DNA of 64,000 nt, from assembly GCA_021805565.1 (NCBI GenBank), contig JAJZFA010000013.1:62001-126000 (forward strand), in the 5' to 3' direction. Of this stretch, positions 25,754 through 35,225 are shown piece by piece; positions within the stretch are counted from its first letter, which is position 1, and every line of letters starts with the position of its first letter. The notes under the pieces are model-generated. The model saw only the letters and a program-made list of their open reading frames with translations, did not search any database and was not told the DNA's origin. Origin of the DNA: Pseudomonadota bacterium (lineage in GTDB: Bacteria; Pseudomonadota; Alphaproteobacteria; Acetobacterales; Acetobacteraceae). The position numbers were made by a program, and so were the translations under genes.

Positions 25754-26278
25754 TTACATCCGCCCCATGACGCGCAGCAGTATCGCCAGCAGCGCGTCAT
25801 AGGGCAGGGCGGCGGTTTCGCGCAGCCGCCAGTACCATCGCCGCCATTGGGTGGACGCCGCCGGAACCGGGGGTGGCGGGCACGCGCGCACCCGGACCCC
25901 CGCGAGCCGCAGCAAAAGCAGGCAGCGCGGCAGGTGGTAGGCGCTGGTGCAGGCGTACACGGTGGACGCGCCGCGCACCAGGGCGACGACCGCGCGCACC
26001 GACGATAGCGTATCGGTGCCGGTGATTTCTGGCCGGATCGCAGCCAGCGGAATGCCCGCGCCAGCCAGTTGCCGCATCATGACCGTCGCCTCGGCATCGC
26101 CGTAGCGGCCTTTCGCCCCGGTGGGGATGAACACAGGGCGCGCGAACCGGGCGGCGAACCGGACGGCGGCGTCCACACGGTACCGCAATGTCTCGCTGGG
26201 CTGCCCATCCGGCCGCACCGCCGCACCGAAGATGACGACGATGGCATCCGGTTCCAGGCTGGCCGGGTTGACTTTCAT
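25754..26278 (-). CDS. YdcF/SanA/ElyC family protein
   Basis: 174 residues with the DUF218 pattern: IVVIFGAAVRPDGQPSETLRYRVDAAVRFA, VFIPTGAKG.YGDAEATVM, PEITGTDTLSSVRAVVAL and TVYACTSAYHLPRCLLLLRLAGV. These Rossmann-fold proteins are implicated in cell-envelope or cofactor functions (SanA in vancomycin resistance, ElyC in peptidoglycan assembly); their exact chemistry is not settled. Unlike ElyC it has no N-terminal membrane helices but a hydrophobic C-terminal stretch. The stop codons of this gene and of TIGR02300 are two bases apart, so the genes converge. The start is the ATG at 26278 immediately before the conserved block. Confidence 0.8.
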   Translation of the reverse strand: MKVNPASLEPDAIVVIFGAAVRPDGQPSETLRYRVDAAVRFAARFARPVFIPTGAKGRYGDAEATVMMRQLAGAGIPLAAIRPEITGTDTLSSVRAVVALVRGASTVYACTSAYHLPRCLLLLRLAGVRVRACPPPPVPAASTQWRRWYWRLRETAALPYDALLAILLRVMGRM

Positions 26279-26369
26279 CGCCACCGTTTCCCATGCTTTC
26301 CGCCAACGGCCAAGCGGAGGAAGCCATGGCGACGACGAACAGGGCGGTAATTCCACCGAGGGGTTCCGC

Positions 26370-27155
26370 ATGGCACGCCTGACCGGCAAGGTCGCCATCG
26401 TCACGGGCGCCGCGTCGCGCGGGGACGGCGTGGGCAATGGCGCCGCCGCCGCCATTCTGTTCGCGCGCGAGGGCGCCAAGGTTGTTCTGGTCAACCGCGA
26501 CCTGGAACGGTCCAGGGTGCTGGAAGCCCAGATCCGCGACGACGGCGGGGATGCCACGGCGTTTGCCGCCAATGTCACCCAACCCGAGGCGGCGGAGGCC
26601 ATGGCCGCGTTTGCCATGGACCGCTACGGACGGCTGGATATTCTGCACAACAACGTGGGTATTGGTGGCAGCGGCACCGCCGAAACCGTCGATCTCGATA
26701 GCTGGGACAAGGTTTTTCAGACCAATCTGACCTCGGCGCTGTTGAGTTGCCGGGCGTGTATTCCGCGCATGCGGGCGGGTGGCGGCGGGTCGATTATCAA
26801 TGTGTCGTCCACGGCGGGCGCGGTCGGCTTGCAGGGCGCGACCGGCGCGGTGGCCTATGTCGCCACGAAAGCCGGCTTGCAGGGCATGACGTTATCGCTT
26901 GCGGCCGATTTCGCCGCCGATGGCATCCGAGCCAACTGCCTGATCGTGGGGACGGTCGCGACGCCGATGGTGGCGCATCTCGGGGCGGAGGGCCGCGAGC
27001 GCCGCCGCAAGGCCGTGCCGCTGCAAACCGAAGGCACCGGTTGGGATGTCGGCTGGGCCGCCGTCTATTTGGCGAGCGACGAGTCGCGTTGGGTGACCGG
27101 GGTCATGCTGCCGATCGATGGCGGCTTCCTGGCGGTTCGGGCATGGCCCCGGTAA
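26370..27155 (+). CDS. SDR family oxidoreductase
   Basis: 261 residues. The cofactor loop is VAIVTGAASRGDGVGNGAAAAILFAREGA, i.e. an SDR TGxxxGxG motif with an insert; HNNVG replaces NNAG, the catalytic residues are Ser in IINVSSTAGA and Tyr/Lys in YVATKAGLQ. It probably oxidises or reduces a hydroxyl group of a small metabolite with NAD(P). GAGGGG lies five bases before the ATG. The next gene (ketopantoate reductase-like) follows after 21 bp. A paralogue with the same expanded glycine loop lies at 58346-59170. Confidence 0.9.
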   Translation: MARLTGKVAIVTGAASRGDGVGNGAAAAILFAREGAKVVLVNRDLERSRVLEAQIRDDGGDATAFAANVTQPEAAEAMAAFAMDRYGRLDILHNNVGIGGSGTAETVDLDSWDKVFQTNLTSALLSCRACIPRMRAGGGGSIINVSSTAGAVGLQGATGAVAYVATKAGLQGMTLSLAADFAADGIRANCLIVGTVATPMVAHLGAEGRERRRKAVPLQTEGTGWDVGWAAVYLASDESRWVTGVMLPIDGGFLAVRAWPR

Positions 27156-27176
27156 CGGATCGAGAGGGAACAAGCG

Positions 27177-28241
27177 ATGCCGAAACGTATTGCGATTGTC
27201 GGCGCCGGGGCGGTTGGCGGCTATGTCGGTGCCCACATGACGGCGGCCGGGCATGACGTGACGCTGATCGATCCATGGCCGGACCATGTCGATTATATGA
27301 AGGCGCATGGACTGGAAATTTTCGGTATGACCGGGGAGGAACGGCTGAGCGTGAAAGTCAATGCCATGCACATGACCGAGGTGCAGGCCCTGGCAAAACA
27401 AAAACCGGTCGATATCGCGTTCATTGCGGTTAAGTCGTACGATACGGTCTGGGCGACGACGCTGATCCGGCAATACCTGTCGCCATCGGGCTGTCTGGTT
27501 TCGATGCAAAACTGCATCAATGAGGAACGGGTCGCCGGTGTCGCCGGTTGGGGTCGCACGCTGGGATGCATTGTTACGGGCGGCGTCGGCGTCGATTTGT
27601 ACCAACCGGGCCACATACGGCGGGGTTACGCCAAACGGGCCGATATAACCTCCTTTTATATCGGCGAACCCAGCGGGAAAATCACCAAACGGTCGGAGGA
27701 AATCGCCGCGATCATGGCGAGTGTGGATACGTCCGCACCGACCGATAATCTGTGGGGCGAACGCTGGACCAAACTGTGCGTCAACGGGATGCGTAATGGT
27801 GTGTCCGCCGCGACCGGCATGGGCGGCAATGCCCGCGACACCCACGCCGCGGTTCGCCGGATCTGCATCCAGTTGGGCGGCGAATCTGTCCGGGTCGGGC
27901 AAAAACTGGGATACCGGCTTGGAAAAATCGGTGCGCTGCCGTTCGAAATTCTGGCGAAGGCGATGGAAGGCGATTCCGCATCCTATACGCAAATCGAACG
28001 TCTGATGACCGAGGGTGGGGCAGGGCAGGCGGAGCGCAGCGACTATCAGCGACCGTCGATGGCGCAGGACATGGACAAGGGCCGCCGCACGGAAATCGAG
28101 TTCATGAACGGATTTATCGCCAGCGAAGGGGTCCGGGTGGGGGTGAACGCACCCACCCACGACATGCTGACCCGACAGGTTCTGCGGGTGGAACGGGGCG
28201 AGATTCCGCCGCGGCCGGAGAATGTGCTGATCAACAGCTAG
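27177..28241 (+). CDS. ketopantoate reductase (ApbA/PanE) family oxidoreductase
   Basis: 354 residues. N-terminal Rossmann motif IAIVGAGAVGGYVGAHM, then the 2-domain architecture of 2-dehydropantoate 2-reductase: FIAVKSYDT, SMQNCINEE, TGGVGVDLYQPG and a C-terminal all-helical domain with ERWTKLCVNGMRNGVSAATGM and DMDKGRRTEIEFMNGFI, the substrate-site block. It is longer than E. coli PanE (303 residues) and sits in a catabolic gene run, so the true substrate may be another 2-oxo or 3-hydroxy acid rather than ketopantoate. GAGAGGG precedes the start. Likely operonic with the SDR gene. Confidence 0.85.
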   Translation: MPKRIAIVGAGAVGGYVGAHMTAAGHDVTLIDPWPDHVDYMKAHGLEIFGMTGEERLSVKVNAMHMTEVQALAKQKPVDIAFIAVKSYDTVWATTLIRQYLSPSGCLVSMQNCINEERVAGVAGWGRTLGCIVTGGVGVDLYQPGHIRRGYAKRADITSFYIGEPSGKITKRSEEIAAIMASVDTSAPTDNLWGERWTKLCVNGMRNGVSAATGMGGNARDTHAAVRRICIQLGGESVRVGQKLGYRLGKIGALPFEILAKAMEGDSASYTQIERLMTEGGAGQAERSDYQRPSMAQDMDKGRRTEIEFMNGFIASEGVRVGVNAPTHDMLTRQVLRVERGEIPPRPENVLINS

Positions 28242-28344
28242 GCCGGTATGCCTCTACAAAAAATGTTCCGCCGGTTGCCGGCCGGCGCGCTTCTGCCACA
28301 TACTGATCGCAATGCAGTGGAGACTGCCGCCGGAGGCAAGCGTT

Positions 28345-29511
28345 ATGACGGACCAGGCGCATGAGTGGGACCGAGTGCCGGCGATCGTGCGGTTCGCCGA
28401 TACCGCCACGTTCGCCGAAACATACGGATTTGCCGCCTCCAGCGGGGAAATCGCGCTGGAAGGCCAGTTTTTGCTGCCGCGCGGCAAGCCATCGACAACG
28501 CTGTATGTGTTCATGCATCCCAGCGGACTGTTGCACCTGCTGCCAATGCCCATGGCGATCGCCGCCAGCGGGCTGCATGTGCTGTGCGCCGGCAGCCGTT
28601 ATCCAAAGAACGACAGCGGCTTGATCATGGAGAAAGTGGCGCTGGACATGGGCGCCTGGGTCCGGGAAGCCCGGCGGCTCGGTTATGCCAAGGTGATCCT
28701 GGCCGGCTGGTCCGGTGGCGGCGCGCTGTCGCTGTTCTATCAGGCACAGGCGGAAAATCCGTCGGTGCGCGCCACGCCGGCCGGCGATCCGGTCGATCTG
28801 GTCGCGGCGGACCTTTCGCCGGCCGATGGGGTCATTTTCATCGCCGCGCATCTGTCGCGCGCGGAAACCCTGACGGAATGGCTGGATCCGTCGGTGGTCG
28901 ATGAGGCCGATCCCGATCGCCGCGACCCGGAACTGGACATCTACGCGGCGGATTGCCCGTTCCAGCCGCCGTACGATGCGGCGTTCATCGCCCGCTTTCG
29001 CGGCGCCCAGATTGCCCGCAACCGCCGCATCACTGTCTGGTGCGACGCCCAGTTGGCCCGCCTGCGGGCGCCGGAGGTTGAACGTTGCTTCGTCGTGCAT
29101 CGCACCATGTGCGACGTGCGCTGGTTCGACACCGCCATCGACCGCAACGGCCGTCCGCCGGGCATGTGTTATCTGGGCGATCCCCGCACCGCCAATGTGT
29201 CGCCCGCCGGGCTGGCGCGCTATAGCTCGTTACGGTCATGGCTGTCGCAATGGAGCTATGATCGCAGCCAGGCCAAAGGCCCCGCCAACGCCGCGCGCAT
29301 TCACCGGACTCCGGTGCTGCAAATCGAAAACGGTGCCGACGACGCGGTGCCGGCATCCCATAATCCAGCCATTCATGCCGCCCTGGCCACGCCGGACAAG
29401 GAGTATGTCCGGATCGAGGGCGCATCGCATTACTACAAGGGCCAACCGGCGCACATGGCGGAATGCCTGGCGGCCATACGATCCTGGAGCGAGAGAAAAG
29501 GACTGCTGTAA
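28345..29511 (+). CDS. alpha/beta hydrolase
   Basis: 388 residues. The nucleophile elbow is LAGWSGGGALSLF (GxSxG), an aspartate-containing loop ENGADDAVPASHNPAI and the histidine loop RIEGASHYYKGQPAHMAE complete a plausible Ser-Asp-His triad. No signal peptide. The first ~65 residues form a beta-rich N-terminal part before the classical fold. Substrate unknown; such hydrolases accompany SDR, VOC and reductase genes in aromatic or terpenoid catabolism. GGAGG eight bases before the ATG at 28345 fixes the start (an upstream ATG would add 11 codons). Confidence 0.8.
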   Translation: MTDQAHEWDRVPAIVRFADTATFAETYGFAASSGEIALEGQFLLPRGKPSTTLYVFMHPSGLLHLLPMPMAIAASGLHVLCAGSRYPKNDSGLIMEKVALDMGAWVREARRLGYAKVILAGWSGGGALSLFYQAQAENPSVRATPAGDPVDLVAADLSPADGVIFIAAHLSRAETLTEWLDPSVVDEADPDRRDPELDIYAADCPFQPPYDAAFIARFRGAQIARNRRITVWCDAQLARLRAPEVERCFVVHRTMCDVRWFDTAIDRNGRPPGMCYLGDPRTANVSPAGLARYSSLRSWLSQWSYDRSQAKGPANAARIHRTPVLQIENGADDAVPASHNPAIHAALATPDKEYVRIEGASHYYKGQPAHMAECLAAIRSWSERKGLL

Positions 29512-29531
29512 CCATCAAGGGAGATACCGAA

Positions 29532-30047
29532 ATGCTGCTGCAAAAACTGCATCATGTCGCCTATCGCTGCACCAACGCCGCCGAAACGACCGCTTTCTAC
29601 ACCAAGTATCTGGGCCTGGACCTGGTGCATGCGCTGACCAATGAACGCCTGCCGTCGTCGGGGATCTACGCGCCGCATATTCATATCTTTTTCGCAATGG
29701 CGGATGGTAGTTTCATTGCTTTCTTCGAGGTGCCGATGGCCGATGCCGCCCAACCCGACACCACGGGCGCGGCGTGGGCGCAGCATCTGGCGCTGGAAGT
29801 GGCGGACATGCCAACCATGGCAGGCGCGGTGCAACGGCTGCGCGACGGCGGCATCGCCGTTGTCGGCCCGGTGGATCACGGCTTCTGCCAGTCGGTCTAT
29901 TTCAACGATCCGTCCGGCCACCGGCTGGAAATGACCGTCCGCAGCGAAAATGCCGAGGACAATGCCCGCCATTCCCGCGAGGCGGCCGGTATCGTGGCCG
30001 GCTGGCAGGCCCGCGCGGCGGCGGAGGGCTGGCCGAGCGCGGCTTGA
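29532..30047 (+). CDS. VOC (glyoxalase/bleomycin resistance/dioxygenase) family protein
   Basis: 171 residues. MLLQKLHHVAYRCTNAAETTAFYTKYLGLDL opens the first beta-alpha-beta-beta-beta module; the second begins AWAQHLALEVADM and ends with QSVYFNDPSGHRLEMTVR. Candidate metal ligands are His8, His/Glu in the middle and Glu of RLEMT, so it may be a metal-dependent isomerase, lyase or dioxygenase. AAGGGAG lies upstream of the ATG. It follows the hydrolase gene by 20 bp and precedes the GDPD gene, probably in one transcript. Confidence 0.85.
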   Translation: MLLQKLHHVAYRCTNAAETTAFYTKYLGLDLVHALTNERLPSSGIYAPHIHIFFAMADGSFIAFFEVPMADAAQPDTTGAAWAQHLALEVADMPTMAGAVQRLRDGGIAVVGPVDHGFCQSVYFNDPSGHRLEMTVRSENAEDNARHSREAAGIVAGWQARAAAEGWPSAA

Positions 30048-30086
30048 GGCGAGGCGCTCTCGCTGTTTGGAGGCGGGCGAAAGACG

Positions 30087-30956
30087 GTGCGATCGGAGAA
30101 ACCGATCGATATTCAGGGCCATCGCGGCGCCAGGGCGTTGTTTCCGGACAACACGTTGCAGGGGTTCCAGGCCGCCGCCGCCCTTGGCGTGACGGCGTTC
30201 GAACTCGACGTTGGGATGACGGCCGACGGTATCGTGGTTTTGTCGCACGATGTGGCGTTGAACCCCGATATTACCCGCGATCCGGACGGCGCCTGGCTAA
30301 CCGGTCCGGGACCGGCGATTCGCACGCTGACCCTGGCGGAACTGTCACGTTACGATGTCGGCCGGGTGCGCCCAGGATCGCCCGTCGCCGCTTTGTATCC
30401 GGATCGGGCGTCGTACGACGGCGTCGGCATTCCCACTCTGGCCGCGGTGCTGGCCGCTTTGCCAACCGCGCGTTTCACGATCGAGGCGAAATCCGATCCC
30501 GTTCATCCCGGGTGCACCGCCCCGGCTCCCGCCCTGGCGGACGCGATCGTGGCGATCATCGATGCGGCCGGCGCGGGCGGCAGGGTTATCGTGGAATCGT
30601 TCGACTGGCGTGTGCAGCGCCACATCCGGAAATCCCGCCCGGATATCGAACTCGCGTGGCTGACACGTGCCGCGACGATCCGCGATGCGGCCATTTGGTG
30701 GGACATCGCGGGACCCATGGACGGGTCGGTCGCCGCCGCGGTCGCGGCCGAGGGCGGTCCAATCTGGGCGCCGGACCATACCACGTTGACCGAGGTTCGG
30801 ATTAGCGACGCGCATGCGCTGGGATTGCGCGTTCTGGCCTGGACCGTTAACCGGCCCGCCGACATGGTCCGGCTGGCCGCCTGGGGCGTGGATGGCATGA
30901 TATCCGATCGTCCCGATGTCGCGCTGCGCGAGATGTCCCGGTTGGGGCGAATTTGA
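30087..30956 (+). CDS. glycerophosphodiester phosphodiesterase family protein
   Basis: 289 residues. Catalytic block DIQGHRGARALFPDNTLQGFQAA (first general acid/base His and metal ligands; usual PENT is PDNT here), FELDVGMTADGIVVLSHD (Glu-Asp metal pair plus second His), FTIEAKSD and later VIVESFDW, VLAWTVNRPADM and DGMISDRPD are all typical. Cleaves glycerophosphodiesters to glycerol-3-phosphate and an alcohol. No signal peptide, so probably cytoplasmic. The start codon is GTG; GGAGG lies 13 bases before it, and the long spacing makes the start less certain. Confidence 0.85.
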   Translation: MRSEKPIDIQGHRGARALFPDNTLQGFQAAAALGVTAFELDVGMTADGIVVLSHDVALNPDITRDPDGAWLTGPGPAIRTLTLAELSRYDVGRVRPGSPVAALYPDRASYDGVGIPTLAAVLAALPTARFTIEAKSDPVHPGCTAPAPALADAIVAIIDAAGAGGRVIVESFDWRVQRHIRKSRPDIELAWLTRAATIRDAAIWWDIAGPMDGSVAAAVAAEGGPIWAPDHTTLTEVRISDAHALGLRVLAWTVNRPADMVRLAAWGVDGMISDRPDVALREMSRLGRI

Positions 30957-31023
30957 CGCAAGCCCTATACCTACTGGCACCGCCGGCCGTTCGATCGCGA
31001 CGATCTGTTGCGAACCCGTCCCG

Positions 31024-34000
31024 CTATAAATCGATCTCGGCATCCGGATCGCCCGCCGCCAGCGCATTCATATAGGCCAGGCAAAGATCGCGGGAGCGAT
31101 AGCGGCCGGATGCGGCGGTTTCTTCGCGTTCCACGATCGGAAAAGTGGAATAGATGTAACGTACGTCCTCGCGGCTGGCGATGCCGTAGAGGTGGAAATA
31201 AACGGCGTCGAGTTTGGCGCGAAGTTTGAGCCGGCGATCTTCGTCCCAGGAAAAGGGTGGATTTACTGTGCCGGCTGTATCGGTGAAGCCCAGGTCGCGG
31301 GCAAACGGCGCCATGTCATGGGCGGTGTAGGTCAATTCCAGGACGGCTTCGCGGATAATGTCTCCGGCGCTCTTGTTGCCGAAACGAGTCTTGTTGTAGT
31401 GGCCGAACGGAATAACCGGAAGTTGTTCGACGATGAACCAATTCAGATGCTGTCCCTGAATTTTCTGCCGCGCCACAAAATCGAAGATAAGGGCGTTCAT
31501 ATTCGCCAGCATCGTTGCGATCGCATTCGCCGATAGCTTGGCTCCGGGTTCGTCGCTTAGCACCAAGGGAAGCGTGTTTCCTACCGCCGATCCAGGAATG
31601 ACCGCCGCGATCATGGACCGCATATTCGTTGGCGCGGTTACGTCTTTAAAACCGAGCAGATAGTCGAGATTCATAACGGGGTCGCCAGCGCGGTTGACCC
31701 AGAATTGCGGGTCGGGCAGCCAATCCGGGCTTTCGTGCTGGGCTCCGGTTGCCGGGCGCGGTTGCGCCGGGCGGTGCTGGTTTTGCGGGTTTACCACGAT
31801 GCTCGCGGCCCGGTGGTCGTAGGCCTGAACCATCTTGCCTTCATAAAGCGGCACCCACTCGCTTGCCTTGCCGCGGAAGCGGTTGCCGCCGGCGGGGTAA
31901 GCGCCTTCCTTTTCCTCAAGCTCATGGCGGGTGCGGAACAGGTTGGAGTCGTTCGTCATATGCAGCATTGCGGTATATTTTACCGGCCATGCTTTCACCT
32001 GCGTGCCGGATGAATAGTCCACCAGTACTGGCAGGCGGCTGTAAATCGCCGTGGTCAGGGCGGCGTCTCTCCGGGTGCGGAAAACCGGTGCGGTGCCGGT
32101 ATTCGGATTGACCGAGGCGAAATCGGCGGCCGAAAGCGGAAAACACCTTTCTGGGTCTCGCAATTCGGAAATATCCTGAACGAAGAAGGCGCAACGAGTG
32201 CCGGATTTGTCCGCCGACGGGGTAAGGATGATCGCGCAGAATTTGAAACGGCTATCGACATCCGGGAAGAATGGCGGCGCATTGAATTTGGTTCTGCGAT
32301 TCTCGAAATCGTATAACGCTTTCAACCGCCCGCCGGTCGCAACCCCTTTGAAAAACGGCGCCGCTGTCTTGTCCGATGCAATGCCCGATGGCGTTAGCAG
32401 TCCCACCATGCCGGCCGGCTTGACCAGCCCCATCGCGCGTTCCACGAACAGCGAATAAATATTCACATCGCCGCCGGACAGCAGCGGATAATCCCCGCAC
32501 GTACGCGCTATCCGCACCGCCGCCTCGGCCCGTTCGTTTGCCGTGGTGAAATCCGCCGCGAGCGGGTCTTGCGCTTGCTCCAGTGACGCAACCATTTTCG
32601 CACGATCCGACGCGCGCTGCGCCAGTGCGATTTCGGGTCTGCGCGCGGCAAACCATTCCACCTGTTGCAGTTTCATCCGGTCCCACGGCGGGTTGCCGAT
32701 CACCGCATCGAACCCGCCGGTCAGGCTCGCGCCCTCCCAGTCCGACCACACGCCGGGGAAGGCCACCTGCCAGTGGAAAAAGGTTTCATCGGCAACCAGC
32801 CCGTTCGCCCGCTCCAGGATTCCGGCAAACCGTTCCGAATCGGCTTTGCCGATCCGTAATTTCCTTTTGCCCATTGCGACCGACACCGGGTCTCCGAACT
32901 GACCCATGAAAAATGCCTGCACGGCGATTGTATCGGCTTTAGACTTCAAATCCAGCCAGTCCAGCGCGTGGATCAGCCCAAGCATCGCGTTCAACGGCGC
33001 GGTCATATCGCGAACCTCGTCGAACACATCTTTCGACCGGTGTGCCTCGGAAATCTCCGCGTCGGTCAAGCCTTCGACGATCTGCATTTTGGCGGCGGCG
33101 CGCAGTGCGCGTGTCATCGGCTCATACAAAAACAACGGCGCACCCAGTTGAGCCGCCCGGTCTATGCCGCTGCAGACCCACGAACCGAACAGGCTGTCCC
33201 CATGGCGCAAATGATGATCCAGAAACGACAGCGGCGCACCCACTGTGAACGTGTGCAGCCACAGCGCCACCTTCGCGAGTTCCACCGCCATGATGTTTTT
33301 ATCCACGCCGTATATACAGCGTTTAAGCACCATCCGGCGGACGATATGCCGGTCATCCATTTGTTCGTGCGCGACCGTCCAGCCTCGCTCCTCGGCATTG
33401 CGCAGGATTGTGTTACGGATCGCCGCAATGCGGGCGATCAATGGGGAGACATAGTCGCCGAATGTAACCTGAGACGCCGCCTCCGCCATGGCGTCGATCA
33501 CCCGGTCGGCCAGGTAATCCACCAAATTCACGAGAAAATACCCCGATCCCATCGCTGGGTCGCAAATTTTCAGGTCCAGCAGGCGTTCGGCCGGGTCGTA
33601 GGCTTGCAGCCGTAAAACACGCAGGTCCCGGTCCGGTTCGGCGGTCACGAGCTCCGCCACCTTCGCCGAAAAAGCCGCCAAGCGGGTCTCGATCGGCGGG
33701 CCGACCGTTTCTTGAATAATCAGCCCCACCAAATCGTCCGGCGTGTAGTAACTGCCGGACCCTTTGCGTGCAAAAACGTTCGGGCGGATCGCGATCGTCG
33801 CGCCGTCGCGCGCGATCTCGTGTTCGAGAAGACGTTCATAAATCGACCCAAGTTGCTGCACGGTCAGGTCGCGGTAATTGATGTATTTCCGCCCCTCCGG
33901 CGTGTGCTCGAACGACAGCGCGTCGATCGCGGCGGCCATGACCGCATCGCCAAGGCGGATTTCCGTCAGAAGCGGGGTTTTTTTGGCATCGAACAACCCC

Positions 34001-35118
34001 CCATTATAAGGCGGCAGGCCGATGGATTTATCGCCAATATCGATCGCCCGGCAAAGGTCCTCGATGACGGACCAATAGCGGGCCGCCGTGTCGGAAAATG
34101 TATCGTTGCGGTCCTTCCGCCGCCCTATATCCGCGCGCACGTTCTCGCGCAGGCCGTATTCCTCGTACCGCGCCTCGCGAACAGGCAAAAGGTCGCGGTC
34201 CTCAGCGTAAAGAATGAACAAAAGCCGGTAGAGCAGAATAAGCGTGGCTTCCCGGACCTGCGGCAGGCCGGCATCGGGGGCAGCGGCGGCAATCGCCTGG
34301 GCGAGCGCGGGAAATATTCTTTCGAACACCACATTGGACAGATTGGCGGCGACGCGCTCCTCATAGAATTTACCCTCGGCCAGCGCGCGCTGGTGAAAGC
34401 TGCGAGCATCGTCGGCGCTGGCCAGAAAGGCGTCCCGGCCGAAGATCAGGACAAACACGCGCAACCAATGCCGGCGTTCGGCCTCCGCTGGGGCGAACAG
34501 CCCGCCTTCGTGGCCGGGAATGGCAAGCACGGCCGCGAGGTCCAGTTCGAAGAACTGTTCGGACACCGAACGAGCACCCTGATAATACAGACGCCACCGC
34601 GAGCCGTTGGTGAGAATGCCCCAGCGCAGTTTGCCGGCTGTCAGGTCTTCCACCCGGCGCAGATAGCGAAGCATTTGGGTGGACGGGGCGGTTTCCTCGC
34701 CGCGCCGGCCCGACTGGCGATCCAGCGGGCGATGCCAGCGTTTCGATTCGACAATCGCCAGGCCGAAGCCATAGCGCCGGAATTCTTCCGGAAAGGTGTT
34801 AGCTTGGGCTTTCGCGACGGCATCCTGAAACAACAGGCCGTCCGGCACATCGTCGCGCCCCTTTGCCGCCAAATTCTGCTGTCGCAGGCTGGCGGTCCAC
34901 CCGATCCGCGTGAGCACCGGCCAGATGAGATCGTCTTCGGTCTGACTCTCGTTGGGGGTTTGCGCGACCGGGAAACCGCCGAATACGGTTCGGAGACCGG
35001 CGGCCAGGGTGTCGATGTCCGCATCGGACAGACGCTGCCAACCGGCGTCGCGCATGATCGATTCCTTCAGGAAGTCCGTGGAAAACAGGCTTCCCTGAAA
35101 TACCGTCTCGGCTGCCAC
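31024..35118 (-). CDS. type IIG-like restriction-modification protein, copy 2 (nuclease motif intact)
   Basis: 1364 residues, homologous along its whole length to the gene at 16873-20976. N-terminal nuclease-like part with D93 (VPDGLLF) and E124-S125-K126 in LAIVESKRWHRPLD, a complete PD-(D/E)XK signature; then YTPDDLVGLI, methylase motif I DPAMGSGYF (about 517), motif IV NPPW (about 809), the LLSGGDVNIYSLFVERA and FFPDVDSRFKFCAI blocks, and a C-terminal target-recognition region with FDFVARQKIQGQHLNWFIVEQLPVIP. Such single-chain enzymes methylate one adenine strand and cut at a distance from the site. Start is GTG at 35118 with weak SD, supported by alignment of its first residues with copy 1. 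No companion gene is visible; upstream is a NUDIX gene on the same strand. Confidence 0.85.
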   Translation of the reverse strand: MAAETVFQGSLFSTDFLKESIMRDAGWQRLSDADIDTLAAGLRTVFGGFPVAQTPNESQTEDDLIWPVLTRIGWTASLRQQNLAAKGRDDVPDGLLFQDAVAKAQANTFPEEFRRYGFGLAIVESKRWHRPLDRQSGRRGEETAPSTQMLRYLRRVEDLTAGKLRWGILTNGSRWRLYYQGARSVSEQFFELDLAAVLAIPGHEGGLFAPAEAERRHWLRVFVLIFGRDAFLASADDARSFHQRALAEGKFYEERVAANLSNVVFERIFPALAQAIAAAAPDAGLPQVREATLILLYRLLFILYAEDRDLLPVREARYEEYGLRENVRADIGRRKDRNDTFSDTAARYWSVIEDLCRAIDIGDKSIGLPPYNGGLFDAKKTPLLTEIRLGDAVMAAAIDALSFEHTPEGRKYINYRDLTVQQLGSIYERLLEHEIARDGATIAIRPNVFARKGSGSYYTPDDLVGLIIQETVGPPIETRLAAFSAKVAELVTAEPDRDLRVLRLQAYDPAERLLDLKICDPAMGSGYFLVNLVDYLADRVIDAMAEAASQVTFGDYVSPLIARIAAIRNTILRNAEERGWTVAHEQMDDRHIVRRMVLKRCIYGVDKNIMAVELAKVALWLHTFTVGAPLSFLDHHLRHGDSLFGSWVCSGIDRAAQLGAPLFLYEPMTRALRAAAKMQIVEGLTDAEISEAHRSKDVFDEVRDMTAPLNAMLGLIHALDWLDLKSKADTIAVQAFFMGQFGDPVSVAMGKRKLRIGKADSERFAGILERANGLVADETFFHWQVAFPGVWSDWEGASLTGGFDAVIGNPPWDRMKLQQVEWFAARRPEIALAQRASDRAKMVASLEQAQDPLAADFTTANERAEAAVRIARTCGDYPLLSGGDVNIYSLFVERAMGLVKPAGMVGLLTPSGIASDKTAAPFFKGVATGGRLKALYDFENRRTKFNAPPFFPDVDSRFKFCAIILTPSADKSGTRCAFFVQDISELRDPERCFPLSAADFASVNPNTGTAPVFRTRRDAALTTAIYSRLPVLVDYSSGTQVKAWPVKYTAMLHMTNDSNLFRTRHELEEKEGAYPAGGNRFRGKASEWVPLYEGKMVQAYDHRAASIVVNPQNQHRPAQPRPATGAQHESPDWLPDPQFWVNRAGDPVMNLDYLLGFKDVTAPTNMRSMIAAVIPGSAVGNTLPLVLSDEPGAKLSANAIATMLANMNALIFDFVARQKIQGQHLNWFIVEQLPVIPFGHYNKTRFGNKSAGDIIREAVLELTYTAHDMAPFARDLGFTDTAGTVNPPFSWDEDRRLKLRAKLDAVYFHLYGIASREDVRYIYSTFPIVEREETAASGRYRSRDLCLAYMNALAAGDPDAEIDL

Positions 35119-35225
35119 GCTCGGTGCAATCCCTAATTCGAACGATCGATCCGCCGGAGTCGCGGCTTGTCCAGCATTCGGCCTATCCGGCGGATTTGCA
35201 ATCGCCCGTTATCGGTGCGTGGGCG

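Noticed and set aside
16873-35118. DISARM, BREX or other multi-gene defence island around the large methylase genes
   Set aside because: No DrmA/DrmB/DrmC, BrxC/PglZ, helicase or phosphatase genes are adjacent; neighbours are housekeeping and catabolic genes.
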